From positions 1-40,562 of the forward strand of contig JAIPFP010000025.1 in assembly GCA_021736575.1 (NCBI GenBank): DNA of 40,562 bases, given 5' to 3'. Shown here one piece after another: positions 9,167 through 17,426 of the stretch (the first letter of the stretch is position 1; each line of letters opens with the position of its first letter). This DNA comes from Pirellula sp. Its GTDB lineage: Bacteria; Planctomycetota; Planctomycetia; Pirellulales; Pirellulaceae. The position numbers and the translations under genes are program-made. The notes below the pieces were generated by a model that saw only the letters and a list, made by a program, of their open reading frames with translations, was not told the DNA's origin and made no database searches.

Positions 9167-11230
9167 CTACTGTTTCGACTGTCCAGTGCCCGTGGGCGCA
9201 ACCGGTAACAGCCTTGCTTGGAACTCAGTCTCGCAGGCGGACAACACCTTTTGAATAACCGCATCCGCTCGTTCGCTGGTCAACGTTTCTGTTGAACTGC
9301 GCAAGTGCAGACTGAGCAATACGCGCTTCTTGCCGTCTCCGTCCTTCTTAGTGTCTCGATAAATCTCGCGGAACAAGACGTTGATACATAAGGATCCAGC
9401 CGCTTTTTGAATCACCGACGACAGCGTTTGCCATTGCAGCGGCTCGTCTACGATGAAATTCAAGTCTCGTTCGATGGTTGGAAACGGGACGATCGGCTGC
9501 AATTGCGGGACCAAGCGTGCGTGCGCGAGCAGCAGATCCAAATTCATCTCACCCACCGCGTTGGCAATGTCGAGCTTGACCGCATCCACAATCGAACGAT
9601 GGATTTGCCCAACCCATGCGATCGGATGACCGCCGACTTGCCAAACGACACCACTGTTCGGAGCCAGATAGTCCCACGCCACGATGTGTTTGGTGACGTG
9701 CGAGCGGCTGAATTCCTGGCCGCAAATACGGTCCAGTATCTCTTCAAAGGTACCCAACACGACTCGAATATCAGACGGACCGATGATGCCTAAGTTGAAC
9801 TGCTCGCAGGGCTTTCCCGAGGGTGGTGAGATATAGACGTTGGCCGTTTCAAATAACATCGAATCGCGATTCGTTTGCGATTGGTTGTACAATCGAGCTG
9901 CGATCAAACTTGGAATCAGCGATCGCCTCAATTGGCTTGCTCCCTCGAGCAAGGGAACCAGTGTCGTCATCGCGTCTTCCGAGGTCCAAGGTGATATGAC
10001 CGAAGCAGGCGACCGGCCAATCAAACTCGGAGTGAGTGTCTCATCGAAGCCAGCCGCGCAGGCAACCGACCGAACCGTTTGCATGACGACATCCTTGGGC
10101 CGCTTGGCCGACGACACCAGTGGAACAGGCGCATCCTCCGGAATCTGATCGTAGCCGTAGATACGAGCGATCTCCTCGATCAAATCGATTTCACGAGTCA
10201 AATCCGAACGATACGTTGGTGGTAATACGGTTGCTTCTTGGCCCTCATCACCAAACGAAATCTCGCACCCCAATCGCGACAAGATGTCAAGCGATCGTTC
10301 CCACGGCAGTTCGATACCCAGGACGCTGATGATCTTGTTTTCTCTCAAACCAATCGACGTTCGAACTGTTGCACTTTCCCCCGTGTCGACCGCACCCGAC
10401 AATAACACACCACCCGCGATTTGCAGAATCAATTCGCAGCATCGTTGTGATGCCCAATCGAGTTGCGCTCCATCCACGCGGCGTTCGTAGCGATACGACG
10501 ACGGCGAATGAAGTTTCAATTTGCGGGCTGTGCGACGAATCGAAAGAGGGACAAACTCGGCAGCCTCAATTAACACGTCAACCGTGCTCGGGGAAACTTC
10601 GCTATCAACGCCTCCCATGACGCCGCCCAACGCGACCGCCCGTTCCGCATCGGCGATGACAACCATTTGTGAATCGAGTTGATACATGCGGTGATCGATG
10701 GCAAGAAAATTCTCCTTGTCATGCGCCGGCCGAACCACGATTTTACCGCCACGGATCTTAGCAAAGTCAAATGCATGCAATGGCTGCCCGCATTCGAACA
10801 TGACGTAATTAGTGGCGTCGACTACATTGTTGATCGACTTAACACCTATGGATTCGAGCCTTTTGCGAAGCCAATCTGGGCTTGGGCCTATCTTGACGTT
10901 GCGAATCACCCGACCAATGTAGCGAGGACATGCCGTGTCAAAATGGTTCTCGATGACAAGGGATTTTGCAACCGACTCATCGATGGTCTTCAGTTGAGGC
11001 GAGGGATAGCGAAGCTCGGAATTCAGCAACACAGATGCTTCACGGGCGATGCCAATGTGCCCCAGACAATCGCCTCGGTTGCTTGTGATTTCCAAATCGA
11101 TGATCGGATCACCGTCTACGATTTCCGTGCTTTCATGATTGAGTCCTGTCAACGCCCAACGCGTAGCCATTTCTTCGTGGCTAATGCTGATATCAACGTA
11201 GTCCGACAACCATTCCCAAGAGACTAACAT
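9167..11230 (-). CDS. pheT: Phenylalanyl-tRNA synthetase beta subunit lacking the EMAP-like tRNA-binding domain
   Basis: PheT pairs with PheS in the cytoplasmic (alpha-beta)2 enzyme that charges tRNA-Phe. I chose the ATG at 11230 (MLVSWEWLSDYVD), preceded by GGGAGAGC, over the longer open frame to 11311, which would run into pheS. The protein is 687 residues. After the B1 part (1-38) it passes straight to DLEITSNRGDCLGHIGIARE (45-64). In the usual bacterial PheT an EMAP/tRNA-binding domain of roughly 110 residues sits in this place. B3/B4 editing-region motifs (NVVDATNYVMFECGQPLHAFD), the B5 and catalytic-like core, and a C-terminal ferredoxin-like anticodon-binding domain (PTIERDLNFIVDE onward) are all present. 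The order pheS-pheT is conserved, with a 13-base gap. The absence of the domain is seen directly. Whether it is lineage-wide in planctomycetes I believe but cannot check. Confidence 0.95.
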   Translation of the reverse strand: MLVSWEWLSDYVDISISHEEMATRWALTGLNHESTEIVDGDPIIDLEITSNRGDCLGHIGIAREASVLLNSELRYPSPQLKTIDESVAKSLVIENHFDTACPRYIGRVIRNVKIGPSPDWLRKRLESIGVKSINNVVDATNYVMFECGQPLHAFDFAKIRGGKIVVRPAHDKENFLAIDHRMYQLDSQMVVIADAERAVALGGVMGGVDSEVSPSTVDVLIEAAEFVPLSIRRTARKLKLHSPSSYRYERRVDGAQLDWASQRCCELILQIAGGVLLSGAVDTGESATVRTSIGLRENKIISVLGIELPWERSLDILSRLGCEISFGDEGQEATVLPPTYRSDLTREIDLIEEIARIYGYDQIPEDAPVPLVSSAKRPKDVVMQTVRSVACAAGFDETLTPSLIGRSPASVISPWTSEDAMTTLVPLLEGASQLRRSLIPSLIAARLYNQSQTNRDSMLFETANVYISPPSGKPCEQFNLGIIGPSDIRVVLGTFEEILDRICGQEFSRSHVTKHIVAWDYLAPNSGVVWQVGGHPIAWVGQIHRSIVDAVKLDIANAVGEMNLDLLLAHARLVPQLQPIVPFPTIERDLNFIVDEPLQWQTLSSVIQKAAGSLCINVLFREIYRDTKKDGDGKKRVLLSLHLRSSTETLTSERADAVIQKVLSACETEFQARLLPVAPTGTGQSKQ

Positions 11231-11243
11231 GCTCTCTCCCGAC

Positions 11244-12284
11244 CTAAGATGCAAATTGACGGAGGAATCGAACATCGCTCCGATAGAGATCTCGAATATC
11301 GACGATTCCAAATCGTCTCATGCAAAGGCGCTCTACTCCGAGCCCAAATGCGAAACCACTCCATTCTTCCGAGTCGATCCCCAAGGCTTGGAAGACGTTT
11401 GGATCGACCATGCCCGCGCCGCCAAATTCGACCCAATTTCCGTTCCACCAATAGTCAACTTCGACGCTGGGTTCCGTAAACGGGAAAAACGATGGGCGAA
11501 AGCGAACATGAACATCGCTTCCCAAATAGCTCGTGGCAAACAATCGCAACACGCTTTTGAGTTGCGCCATCGTTACATGCTTATCGACCCAAAGACCTTC
11601 CATCTGATGGAACATAGGAAAGTGCGTCGCGTCCGGAGCATCGGGACGATAAACGCGTCCAAGCGAAATGATTCGCAAGGGCAACGGCTGTGTCTCCATT
11701 ACACGGATTTGAACCGTACTGGTCTGGCTTCGCAACAACATGGCGTCGCGGTCCGCCGGGTTGTGAACTTGCTTTTTTGCGGTGGCCAAATAGAAGTTAT
11801 CTAGCGGGTCGCGAGCAGGATGGTCCTCAGGAATATTGAGCGCCACGAAGTTATGCCAAGTGTCTTCAATCTCTGGGCCCTCGGTGACGCTGAAACCCAA
11901 CCGGCCCATAATGTCCTTGAGATGCTCAATCGTTTGCGTGATCGGATGAAGCTGTCCAAGCGTTGGACGGATTCCCGGCAGGGTTGGATCGATCTGTGGT
12001 CCGCCGGACAACGGTGAGCCGCCCCCTCCCAGTCGATCTGTCGCTGCATCGAGCGCCGACTGAATCGCTTCTCGAACTTCATTGAACCGCTTGCCAGCAA
12101 CTGGTCGATGCTCGGATTCAATGGAGCCCATCAGTTTCTGGACGGCTTTGATGGCTCCGCTCTTAGCACCCACGAACCGAACGCGCAACGCCTCCAACTG
12201 ATCGTTCGACGTCACGGATTCGAGAGACTGCTTGGCTTCACCGAGAAGACCATCGAGCGAATCGATAAAATTCTTGAGGGACAT
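11244..12284 (-). CDS. pheS: Phenylalanyl-tRNA synthetase alpha subunit
   Basis: PheS holds the aminoacylation site of phenylalanyl-tRNA synthetase. The 346-residue length is normal. An N-terminal coiled coil that contacts tRNA (about 1-85) is followed by the class II catalytic domain. Recognisable parts are [19 protein letters not shown], the motif 2 region ([25 protein letters not shown]), [15 protein letters not shown] and motif 3 ([18 protein letters not shown]). Motif 1 falls within the [24 protein letters not shown] region. It lies between rplT and pheT, all on the minus strand, and ends 13 bases before pheT, so the two subunits should be made together. The 148-base gap to rplT leaves room for a leader or attenuator, though I found no leader peptide. 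Confidence 0.97.
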   Translation of the reverse strand: MSLKNFIDSLDGLLGEAKQSLESVTSNDQLEALRVRFVGAKSGAIKAVQKLMGSIESEHRPVAGKRFNEVREAIQSALDAATDRLGGGGSPLSGGPQIDPTLPGIRPTLGQLHPITQTIEHLKDIMGRLGFSVTEGPEIEDTWHNFVALNIPEDHPARDPLDNFYLATAKKQVHNPADRDAMLLRSQTSTVQIRVMETQPLPLRIISLGRVYRPDAPDATHFPMFHQMEGLWVDKHVTMAQLKSVLRLFATSYLGSDVHVRFRPSFFPFTEPSVEVDYWWNGNWVEFGGAGMVDPNVFQALGIDSEEWSGFAFGLGVERLCMRRFGIVDIRDLYRSDVRFLRQFAS

Positions 12285-12432
12285 GCTTGGCTCTCAGAGC
12301 GTCTTAAAACGAAACAGCGAACTCACAGTATGAAGTGAGCCCACGACCGACAGCCGCAGGCTCATTGTTGTACGACGCTCCGCGTCCTTCGGAATCCAAA
12401 CACGCCGCTGTGCGTCGCGCCACGATCGAAAC

Positions 12433-12810
12433 CTATGCCGCCTTTGGAGCACGCGGGGCAGCAAGAGCCTTCTTAACTGCAGTCACGACTACCTCAAACC
12501 CCGGCGCATCATTGATCGCCATCTCGGACAAAGTCTTTCGATCCAGCTCGATTTGAGCCAATACTAACCCTGCGATGAACTGGCTGTAACGCAGTCCGTG
12601 CATGCGAGCTGCCGCATTGACGCGGATAATCCAAAGCCGTCGGAAATCACGACGCTTGCGGCGACGATCGCGATATGCGAATCTACCTGCTCGAATAAGG
12701 TTTTCTTTTGCCGTTCGGTAAAGTCGGCGGCGTCCACCAACGTAACCCTCAGCTCTTTGAAATAACTTGCGTTTGGCCTGCCGTCTGGCAGAACCCTTTC
12801 TCGTTCTCAT
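12433..12810 (-). CDS. rplT: Large ribosomal subunit protein bL20
   Basis: bL20 binds 23S rRNA early in 50S assembly and in many bacteria represses its own operon. The 125-residue protein begins MRTRKGSARRQAKRKLFQRAEGY and has the family stretch RDRRRKRRDFRRLWIIRVNAA, then HGLRYSQFIAGL. It carries a short Ala/Pro-rich extension at the C-terminus (ALAAPRAPKAA). It sits 172 bases downstream of rpmI and upstream of pheS, the usual infC-rpmI-rplT-pheST order without infC. Confidence 0.97.
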   Translation of the reverse strand: MRTRKGSARRQAKRKLFQRAEGYVGGRRRLYRTAKENLIRAGRFAYRDRRRKRRDFRRLWIIRVNAAARMHGLRYSQFIAGLVLAQIELDRKTLSEMAINDAPGFEVVVTAVKKALAAPRAPKAA

Positions 12811-12858
12811 GGATGAGCAACCTTATCGTTGCATATGGTGTCTCAGGTCATCGCGATG

Positions 12859-12878
12859 GTTGCTAAAAGATCAGCAAC
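12859..12878 (-). promoter_or_regulatory. Small hairpin in the rpmI-rplT gap
   Basis: GTTGCT (12859-12864) pairs with AGCAAC (12873-12878) around an 8-base loop in the untranslated gap just before rplT. In other bacteria, bL20 binds such leader RNA to control itself. That role here is only inference, and the stem is short. Confidence 0.25.
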
Positions 12879-12982
12879 GAGGGCCCCGGTATGTATTCTT
12901 TCGCGATCGTTGTACCCAAACACCTGGTTTAAAAAATAGGGCCAGTTGTTCTGTCGAAGTCTTGTTAAGGACGTGTGTTGAC

Positions 12983-13186
12983 TCAGTAGCTGTAGCCACG
13001 CAGCGCGTCGACGATGTGCCTAACGTACTGCGGTTCCAATACTTTGGTGCCTCGCAACTGGCGAATCTTTTTGGCCGACTTGCTAATAGCCAAGTGACTC
13101 GTGCCAGCCTTTCGATGCTTGACCTTGCCCGAGGCAGTCAGTCGAAATCGCTTCTTGGTGCCCTTGTGTGTCTTTTGTTTACTCAT
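12983..13186 (-). CDS. rpmI: Large ribosomal subunit protein bL35
   Basis: bL35 is a small very basic 50S protein. The 67-residue product begins MSKQKTHKGTKKRFRLTASGKVKHRKAG and has the family pattern KTHKGxxKRFxxTxxGKxK, then RGTKVLEPQYVRHIV. It heads the minus-strand group rpmI-rplT-pheS-pheT. infC, which commonly precedes it, is not present in the next 2 kb upstream. Confidence 0.95.
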   Translation of the reverse strand: MSKQKTHKGTKKRFRLTASGKVKHRKAGTSHLAISKSAKKIRQLRGTKVLEPQYVRHIVDALRGYSY

Positions 13187-13510
13187 TTAATGCTACGACG
13201 TTCTATTAAATCGGCTTATAAGCAAAACTAATGGCGGCAGGTGCTGCCAAGTTTGTAAGTTTCCGAAATGGTGGGGGACCAAGTTTACCGGGACACAGCC
13301 ATTCGTCCAAGACTAAAACGCCCGTAAAATCGCCAATTCCTTCAAAGCCTTCGATTCTCTGGGAAATCTAGGATTCTGCATCTGGTAGATAGGATGTTTT
13401 TCCGAATCGCAATCACTTGATCGTTCACCTAGACGCGTAGGACCTAGGTGCCGATACAACCTGTACCGCCGACATATTATGAAGCTGTGTACACGTCGCT
13501 GTCGCTCGCC
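13187..13510. other. Intergenic stretch upstream of rpmI
   Basis: About 320 bases without a gene. It should hold the rpmI promoter on the minus strand, though no clear consensus is visible. CACCTAG (13426-13432) and CTAGGTG (13444-13450) form a 7-pair inverted repeat with an 11-base loop. It has no T-run. Confidence 0.4.
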
Positions 13511-13798
13511 TTATGCGGCCCGGCGCTGTTCGTTGGCGGGACCTGCGGCAAGCCCGCAGAAATGGGACAACGAGCATGATAATTCAAGCGTTCCATTCGG
13601 GGCATAGAGCTTGACTTGCCCCTCTTCGTGAAACCAAACCAAGCTAAAACCCATCAGTCCGAATCGACGCCCGCAGTAAGAACCGTTGCGAATGAGAGTT
13701 GTCTCCTGGATCGCAGTCAGAGAACTATCCGAACCCGTCTCGTGAGCAACGAAAGCGTGCAATGAATTTCGAATTGAGTCGGCGATGTTAGTCGGCAT
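13511..13798 (-). CDS. Small conserved-looking protein of unknown function
   Basis: I do not recognise this gene with certainty. The 95-residue product begins MPTNIADSIRNSLHAFVAHE; the open frame continues 6 codons upstream to 13816. It is soluble, with no signal peptide or membrane span. The middle (CGRRFGLMGFSLVWFHEEGQVKLYAPNG) looks like beta strands of a small compact domain. Two Cys near the C-terminus (LSCSLSHFCG) do not form a clear metal site. It stands between rpmI and a divergently placed hydrolase. Codon pattern and lack of a competing frame favour a real gene, but the evidence is modest. Confidence 0.45.
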   Translation of the reverse strand: MPTNIADSIRNSLHAFVAHETGSDSSLTAIQETTLIRNGSYCGRRFGLMGFSLVWFHEEGQVKLYAPNGTLELSCSLSHFCGLAAGPANEQRRAA

Positions 13799-13938
13799 GG
13801 GGTCAGATTGATCCATTTGGGTTGTTGGTCGTTCTCTGGTCTATCGGCAGCGGTTGCCTACCTTTACAAGCTAATTCGGCACAGACCCTACAGATTACTT
13901 TCAAGACACAAAAGGATTGGAAGCAAGTATTGGAATGA

Positions 13939-14970
13939 ATGGCTAACCTTTCCCGTGCGGGCGACCGATGTCAAAGATGTCGAGTCGACTCTTTCGCCTT
14001 TGCGGATTGGTGCAGCAAGCTTGACAATGCATCCCCGATCTGGAGCCAAAATCGAGTGCAAGCATATCCTTCATCCGTTGATAGCCATTGCGGCATCGTC
14101 CAACTGGACGGACAACCTCGTTTCCAACACACCTGGACGCCTGAAACGACGAAGCCATGGGCGATTCTCACGATTGTGCACGGATTTGGAGATCATGGTG
14201 GACGATTTGCTGGCATGGGAACTTCGCTCGCCAGCTTGGGCATTCGCGTTTACGCAACCGATTTGGTTGGTCACGGTCGCAGCCCCGGCAAGCAGGGATG
14301 CATCAAATCGTATGAGCAACTGCTGGAGGAAGTCCATTTGAGCGTTCAGCATTCGCAATCACTATTTCCGCGTATGCCTCATTTCCTTTTTGGACAAAGC
14401 ATGGGAGGGAATTTAGTTCTAAATTTGGCCCTACGTCGGCCAGAATCGATGACGAGCGTACATGGAATCATCGCTGGATCGCCGATGCTGAAATCCGCTG
14501 CCATGCCAAAAGAAAGAATCATGGACGCTGGCAGGTGGCTAGCCGAAAAGCTTCCCAACTGGCGGATCAAAGCACCGGTCGAAGTTGCGAAACTGAGCAG
14601 CGATCGACGGGCTCAGGACGCGTACCTTATGGATCGATTAGTACATCGAAGCATGTCATTGCGTCTGGCGGCTAACTTGATCGATTCTGGCCTTTGGGCT
14701 CTCGAGCGTGGTGCGTTGCTGCAGACGCCAAGCCTTTTGATGCATGGATCGGATGACACCTTGACATGCCCGGTGGCGACCCAAATGTTTGCGGAATCCG
14801 CTGGCTCGATTGCAACCTTTAAAAGCTGGAGCGGCTGTCGTCATGACTTGCATGATGATATTCAGCGTGAGCGAGTCTTCGCCTTCATGACGCATTGGAT
14901 GAAGCAGCATTGCATTACTTCGTTCAAGATGGCGAGGTCACTAACTGCCCAAACGGCCCAAGCCGCATAA
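13939..14970 (+). CDS. Alpha/beta hydrolase, monoacylglycerol lipase/lysophospholipase-like
   Basis: This is a 343-residue serine hydrolase of the lysophospholipase/monoglyceride-lipase group. The nucleophile elbow is GQSMGG with Ser at about 154. The oxyanion motif HGFGDHGGR lies at about 81-89, the acid is in HGSDD (about 269-273) and the catalytic His in CRHDLHDD (about 302). VYATDLVGHGRSPG is the typical family stretch after strand 4. The first 50 or so residues, including a Cys-rich start, do not look like part of the fold, and no Shine-Dalgarno supports the ATG at 13939, so the true start may be further in. No signal peptide is visible. The likely substrate is a monoacylglycerol or lysophospholipid, by family only. 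Confidence 0.8.
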   Translation: MANLSRAGDRCQRCRVDSFAFADWCSKLDNASPIWSQNRVQAYPSSVDSHCGIVQLDGQPRFQHTWTPETTKPWAILTIVHGFGDHGGRFAGMGTSLASLGIRVYATDLVGHGRSPGKQGCIKSYEQLLEEVHLSVQHSQSLFPRMPHFLFGQSMGGNLVLNLALRRPESMTSVHGIIAGSPMLKSAAMPKERIMDAGRWLAEKLPNWRIKAPVEVAKLSSDRRAQDAYLMDRLVHRSMSLRLAANLIDSGLWALERGALLQTPSLLMHGSDDTLTCPVATQMFAESAGSIATFKSWSGCRHDLHDDIQRERVFAFMTHWMKQHCITSFKMARSLTAQTAQAA

Positions 14971-15030
14971 GGCGAGCTTGTAGCGGAACAAGTCGAGCTA
15001 TCCGGTGAGGATTCGCAAATCACCAATCAT

Positions 15031-15081
15031 AACCCGATACGTAAGTGAGGGACGAACAATTCCTCGCCAACGCTTCGGGTT
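15031..15081. repeat. Imperfect inverted repeat after the hydrolase
   Basis: AACCCGATACGTAAGTGAGG (from 15031) is the imperfect mirror of TCCTCGCCAACGCTTCGGGTT (ending 15081), separated by about 10 bases. The arms match best at AACCCGA/TCGGGTT and GAGG/CCTC. It resembles intergenic repeats that I recall as common in Pirellulales genomes. Confidence 0.5.
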
Positions 15082-15093
15082 ACCATTGCGTGG

Positions 15094-15125
15094 CACCGGT
15101 TTACCACTGCACCGGTTTACCACTG
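15094..15125. repeat. Two exact tandem copies of a 16-base unit
   Basis: CACCGGTTTACCACTG occurs twice in immediate succession (15094-15109 and 15110-15125). Its first half, CACCGGTTT, also appears at the extreme right end of the window (from 40554), close to another hairpin of this type. Confidence 0.7.
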
Positions 15126-15160
15126 GGGATCATTACCTTCATGCTAGGGCGAAGGTCAAT

Positions 15161-15184
15161 TACCACTGGCGTAAAGCCAGATGG
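15161..15184. repeat. Hairpin of the CCACTGGC type
   Basis: CTGGC (15166-15170) pairs with GCCAG (15176-15180) around GTAAA, within TACCACTGGC-GTAAA-GCCAGATGG. It is a close relative of the hairpin at 40487-40507, which ends a truncated transposase. Confidence 0.55.
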
Positions 15185-15272
15185 CATGCATTGAATGCCC
15201 CTTGGGTTACCCCGCGAGACGCCCATGCCACTTTCGAATAACCCGTCTCACAATCCATTAAAGCAACAAGCC

Positions 15273-15336
15273 GGTAAGTGAGGGAACTGCGAAATTGTCC
15301 CTCGCTTACTCCGATTGTCACACCCAGAGTGTGACA
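15273..15336. repeat. Two adjacent inverted repeats downstream of the lipoprotein gene
   Basis: GTAAGTGAGGGA (15274-15285) mirrors TCCCTCGCTTAC (15298-15309) with one mismatch. Just after it, TGTCACAC (15316-15323) pairs exactly with GTGTGACA (15329-15336) around CCAGA. They lie between the convergent hydrolase and lipoprotein genes and could end transcription, but no T-run follows. The first repeat echoes the GTAAGTGAGGGA at 15041. Confidence 0.55.
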
Positions 15337-15386
15337 CTAGCGACGCGGCGACTGCCGCTCAATTTAATGCCGAGCTGAGTAAGAAC

Positions 15387-15863
15387 TCACTTGGTCAGGT
15401 CGAACTTATAGACGTTTTTCGACGCACTCGCATCAACCGTAGCGGTGAACCCGGACTTGCTTGGGTCGCCGTACTTTTCTGGTATCGGTGACACTTCTTT
15501 CTTGGCTCCTGGGAAGCCTGGCATTTCTGGAACTACATCCGGGACAAACTTGAAGGAAACGTTGTAGCTGCCAACCTTGGCACCGTCCCCTGGCGATTGT
15601 GTTTGAAGTTTGAAATTTCCTTTCGCGTCGGTGGTACCTTCGGCAATCAGCCCCTTGCCGTCGGCTGGGTTGAAGACGACGGCGATTTTTGCCATCGGAG
15701 TTCCTTGGTAGGTGACGACTCCTCCGGCCGGCACGGGATTGTCGCCACCCCCACAGCCGGTTAGCAAACCGGATGCGCAAAGGAGCAGACACAAATGATT
15801 GATGCGATTAAATAACAAGACCTTATCTCCAGGCAGTAGACGTATGACGGAATTCAGAAACAT
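15387..15863 (-). CDS. Small planctomycete-type lipoprotein with a carboxypeptidase-regulatory-like fold
   Basis: The product is 158 residues from the longest start. The lipobox LLTGC, after the hydrophobic stretch HLCLLLCASG, marks export and lipid attachment at Cys 37. The rest (GGVVTYQGTPMAKIAVVFNP, then TDAKGNFKLQT) resembles the transthyretin-like regulatory domain common in many small planctomycete lipoproteins. A TTG at 15818 preceded by GGAGATAAGG would give a more usual 21-residue signal peptide and may be the real start. It lies downstream of the DUF1559 gene on the same strand, an arrangement often seen in planctomycetes. Function is unknown. Confidence 0.8.
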   Translation of the reverse strand: MFLNSVIRLLPGDKVLLFNRINHLCLLLCASGLLTGCGGGDNPVPAGGVVTYQGTPMAKIAVVFNPADGKGLIAEGTTDAKGNFKLQTQSPGDGAKVGSYNVSFKFVPDVVPEMPGFPGAKKEVSPIPEKYGDPSKSGFTATVDASASKNVYKFDLTK

Positions 15864-15980
15864 TCAAAAGAAAGAGGCCTAGAAACGATGGATTCCAGGC
15901 CTAGATGTCTTTGTCGTCCTCTGGCTCCGCGAGAGAACGACATCGACTTTCGTGATCACTTCGTACAGTAGTTCAAAAAA

Positions 15981-16943
15981 CTACTGATCATCCGAGACGA
16001 CTTCACCACTGCTGATAGTGGCATATGCACGGTAGGTTCCAATATCTATGTTTTCACTTACGAATCGAACGCTGGCATCCCCCAGGCCGAAATTCCCACC
16101 GCCCGTGTGCCTACTGGCGAAGGAGTAGTTATTTGGCCAGTCACCGATATTCTTTGGTCGCTTTAAAACGACGTTGAGCGGCATGGAACAGGTTGCGGTG
16201 ACAGCATTGGGATTGTACCACCAGTTCCACTGGCTATGGCCTGGCAGGGCCTCACCCATTGCGTAAGTGTTTGACGTGCCGTCCGTCAGATCTCTCATAC
16301 GCGTCACCGGATTCGTTGCGTTTTGATTGGAACAAAGGATCCCGTTGCCCATATTCAGGCCATCCGTGTTGCCACCATTTCGTCCACCTGGCGTAGAAAC
16401 CGGTGAAAAGACTCCCCAAGCCCAGTTGCTTCCCGCACAAGCTTTGTAATTGGTCACAGCCCATGTCCCAGGGGGGTTTATATTAACGTCGGAACGGTTG
16501 CCCAGGCGGCCGTTGTTATTTTCGCTATCGGATGGGCAAAGGTAAGCCGCAATGACGGTGTTTGCGGCTTGCTGGTTTCCCAAATGACTGGGCGTTGTGC
16601 CCTGTAGCCCAACCTTGAAGTCAATGTTATTGAACAGCGAGGACTGCTCGATTTGCGGCAAAATCATCTGCAACCAGCTCTTGCCAGTATTTGCAATTCC
16701 TGGTCCACCGGCCGAACCTCGATTTGCACTGTTGATAGGAAATACCCTGAACGTGTCATGGTAATTGTGAAACGCAAGACCAAGCTGCTTCACATTGTTG
16801 GAGCATTGCATCCGCCGAGCTGCTTCTCGCGCCGCCTGAACGGCAGGGAGAAGGAGCCCAACTAGAATTCCAATGATTGCAATGACCACAAGAAGTTCGA
16901 CGAGCGTAAAAGCAAGCCGAGGTCGAATGTAACTACGACGCAT
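15981..16943 (-). CDS. DUF1559 protein with type IV pilin-like N-terminus
   Basis: The 320-residue protein starts with a type II secretion/pilin-like leader: RLAFTLVELLVVIAIIGILVGLLLPAVQAARE, where cleavage would fall before Phe and the +5 Glu is present. The DUF1559 body follows, with RRMQCSNNVKQLGLAFHNYHD (about 43-63), a LCPSD motif and the C-terminal H-X9-DG box as RHTGGGNFGLGDASVRF. This family is hugely expanded in planctomycetes, and its function is not settled. A role in envelope fibres or pilus-like structures is inference from the leader. It probably shares regulation with the lipoprotein downstream (117-base gap). Confidence 0.92.
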   Translation of the reverse strand: MRRSYIRPRLAFTLVELLVVIAIIGILVGLLLPAVQAAREAARRMQCSNNVKQLGLAFHNYHDTFRVFPINSANRGSAGGPGIANTGKSWLQMILPQIEQSSLFNNIDFKVGLQGTTPSHLGNQQAANTVIAAYLCPSDSENNNGRLGNRSDVNINPPGTWAVTNYKACAGSNWAWGVFSPVSTPGGRNGGNTDGLNMGNGILCSNQNATNPVTRMRDLTDGTSNTYAMGEALPGHSQWNWWYNPNAVTATCSMPLNVVLKRPKNIGDWPNNYSFASRHTGGGNFGLGDASVRFVSENIDIGTYRAYATISSGEVVSDDQ

Positions 16944-17142
16944 GAGAAAAATCCTTAACGAAAAGAAAAAAACGAAAAACAGACTCTATTCTTGGAACGA
17001 AAAATCCAAGTGGAATGGGTCGAATTGCCACGCAAGGACCACTTCCAGGCTAATTAGTGTAACATTGAGAACCCGCACGGGGGGATTTGTTTCTAATTTT
17101 TGGAAATTTTTAGAGAGATTCTGAGTACAAGGGCGACGTTAG

Positions 17143-17415
17143 TCCGAAGTTGTACGACTCCGATCTGTCCGACTGTCCGATGACATTTGCGGTTCGAATC
17201 GCTCCATTCTTTGCAGTCGCAAAAATCATTCTGGCGAACGTCGGCAGTTCGGCAACTCGTATCACAACCTCACGCCCGAGGGCAAGCAACTCGCGGAGGC
17301 CATCGATGCCTACAAAGTCGAGTGCCGCCGTCGTTACATTACAACCGATGAACTGCTGCGGGTTTTGTCCGATCTTGGATACAAGCAGATGGATAAGGGC
17401 ACTCCATGCTGGTGA
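17143..17415 (+). pseudogene. Start-less gene fragment with coding character
   Basis: From the TAG at 17140-17142 to the TGA at 17413-17415 there are 90 open codons with no ATG, GTG or TTG. The second half reads GNSYHNLTPEGKQLAEAID, then AYKVECRRRYITTDELLRVL, then SDLGYKQ, which looks like a real helical domain. I recall similar tails in planctomycete proteins of unknown or PilZ-linked function but cannot confirm the family. It ends 11 bases before the convergent beta-propeller stop. It is best read as the C-terminal remnant of a lost gene. Confidence 0.4.
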
Positions 17416-17426
17416 TGTTCCTTCTG

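Noticed and set aside
13808..14341. Alternative 177-codon frame overlapping the hydrolase start
   Set aside because: It lacks any motif, while the hydrolase frame carries a complete catalytic triad.
17186..17199. GCGGTTCGAATCGC looks like the T-loop of a tRNA
   Set aside because: The flanking stem does not pair and no acceptor or anticodon arm is visible; it falls inside the start-less frame.
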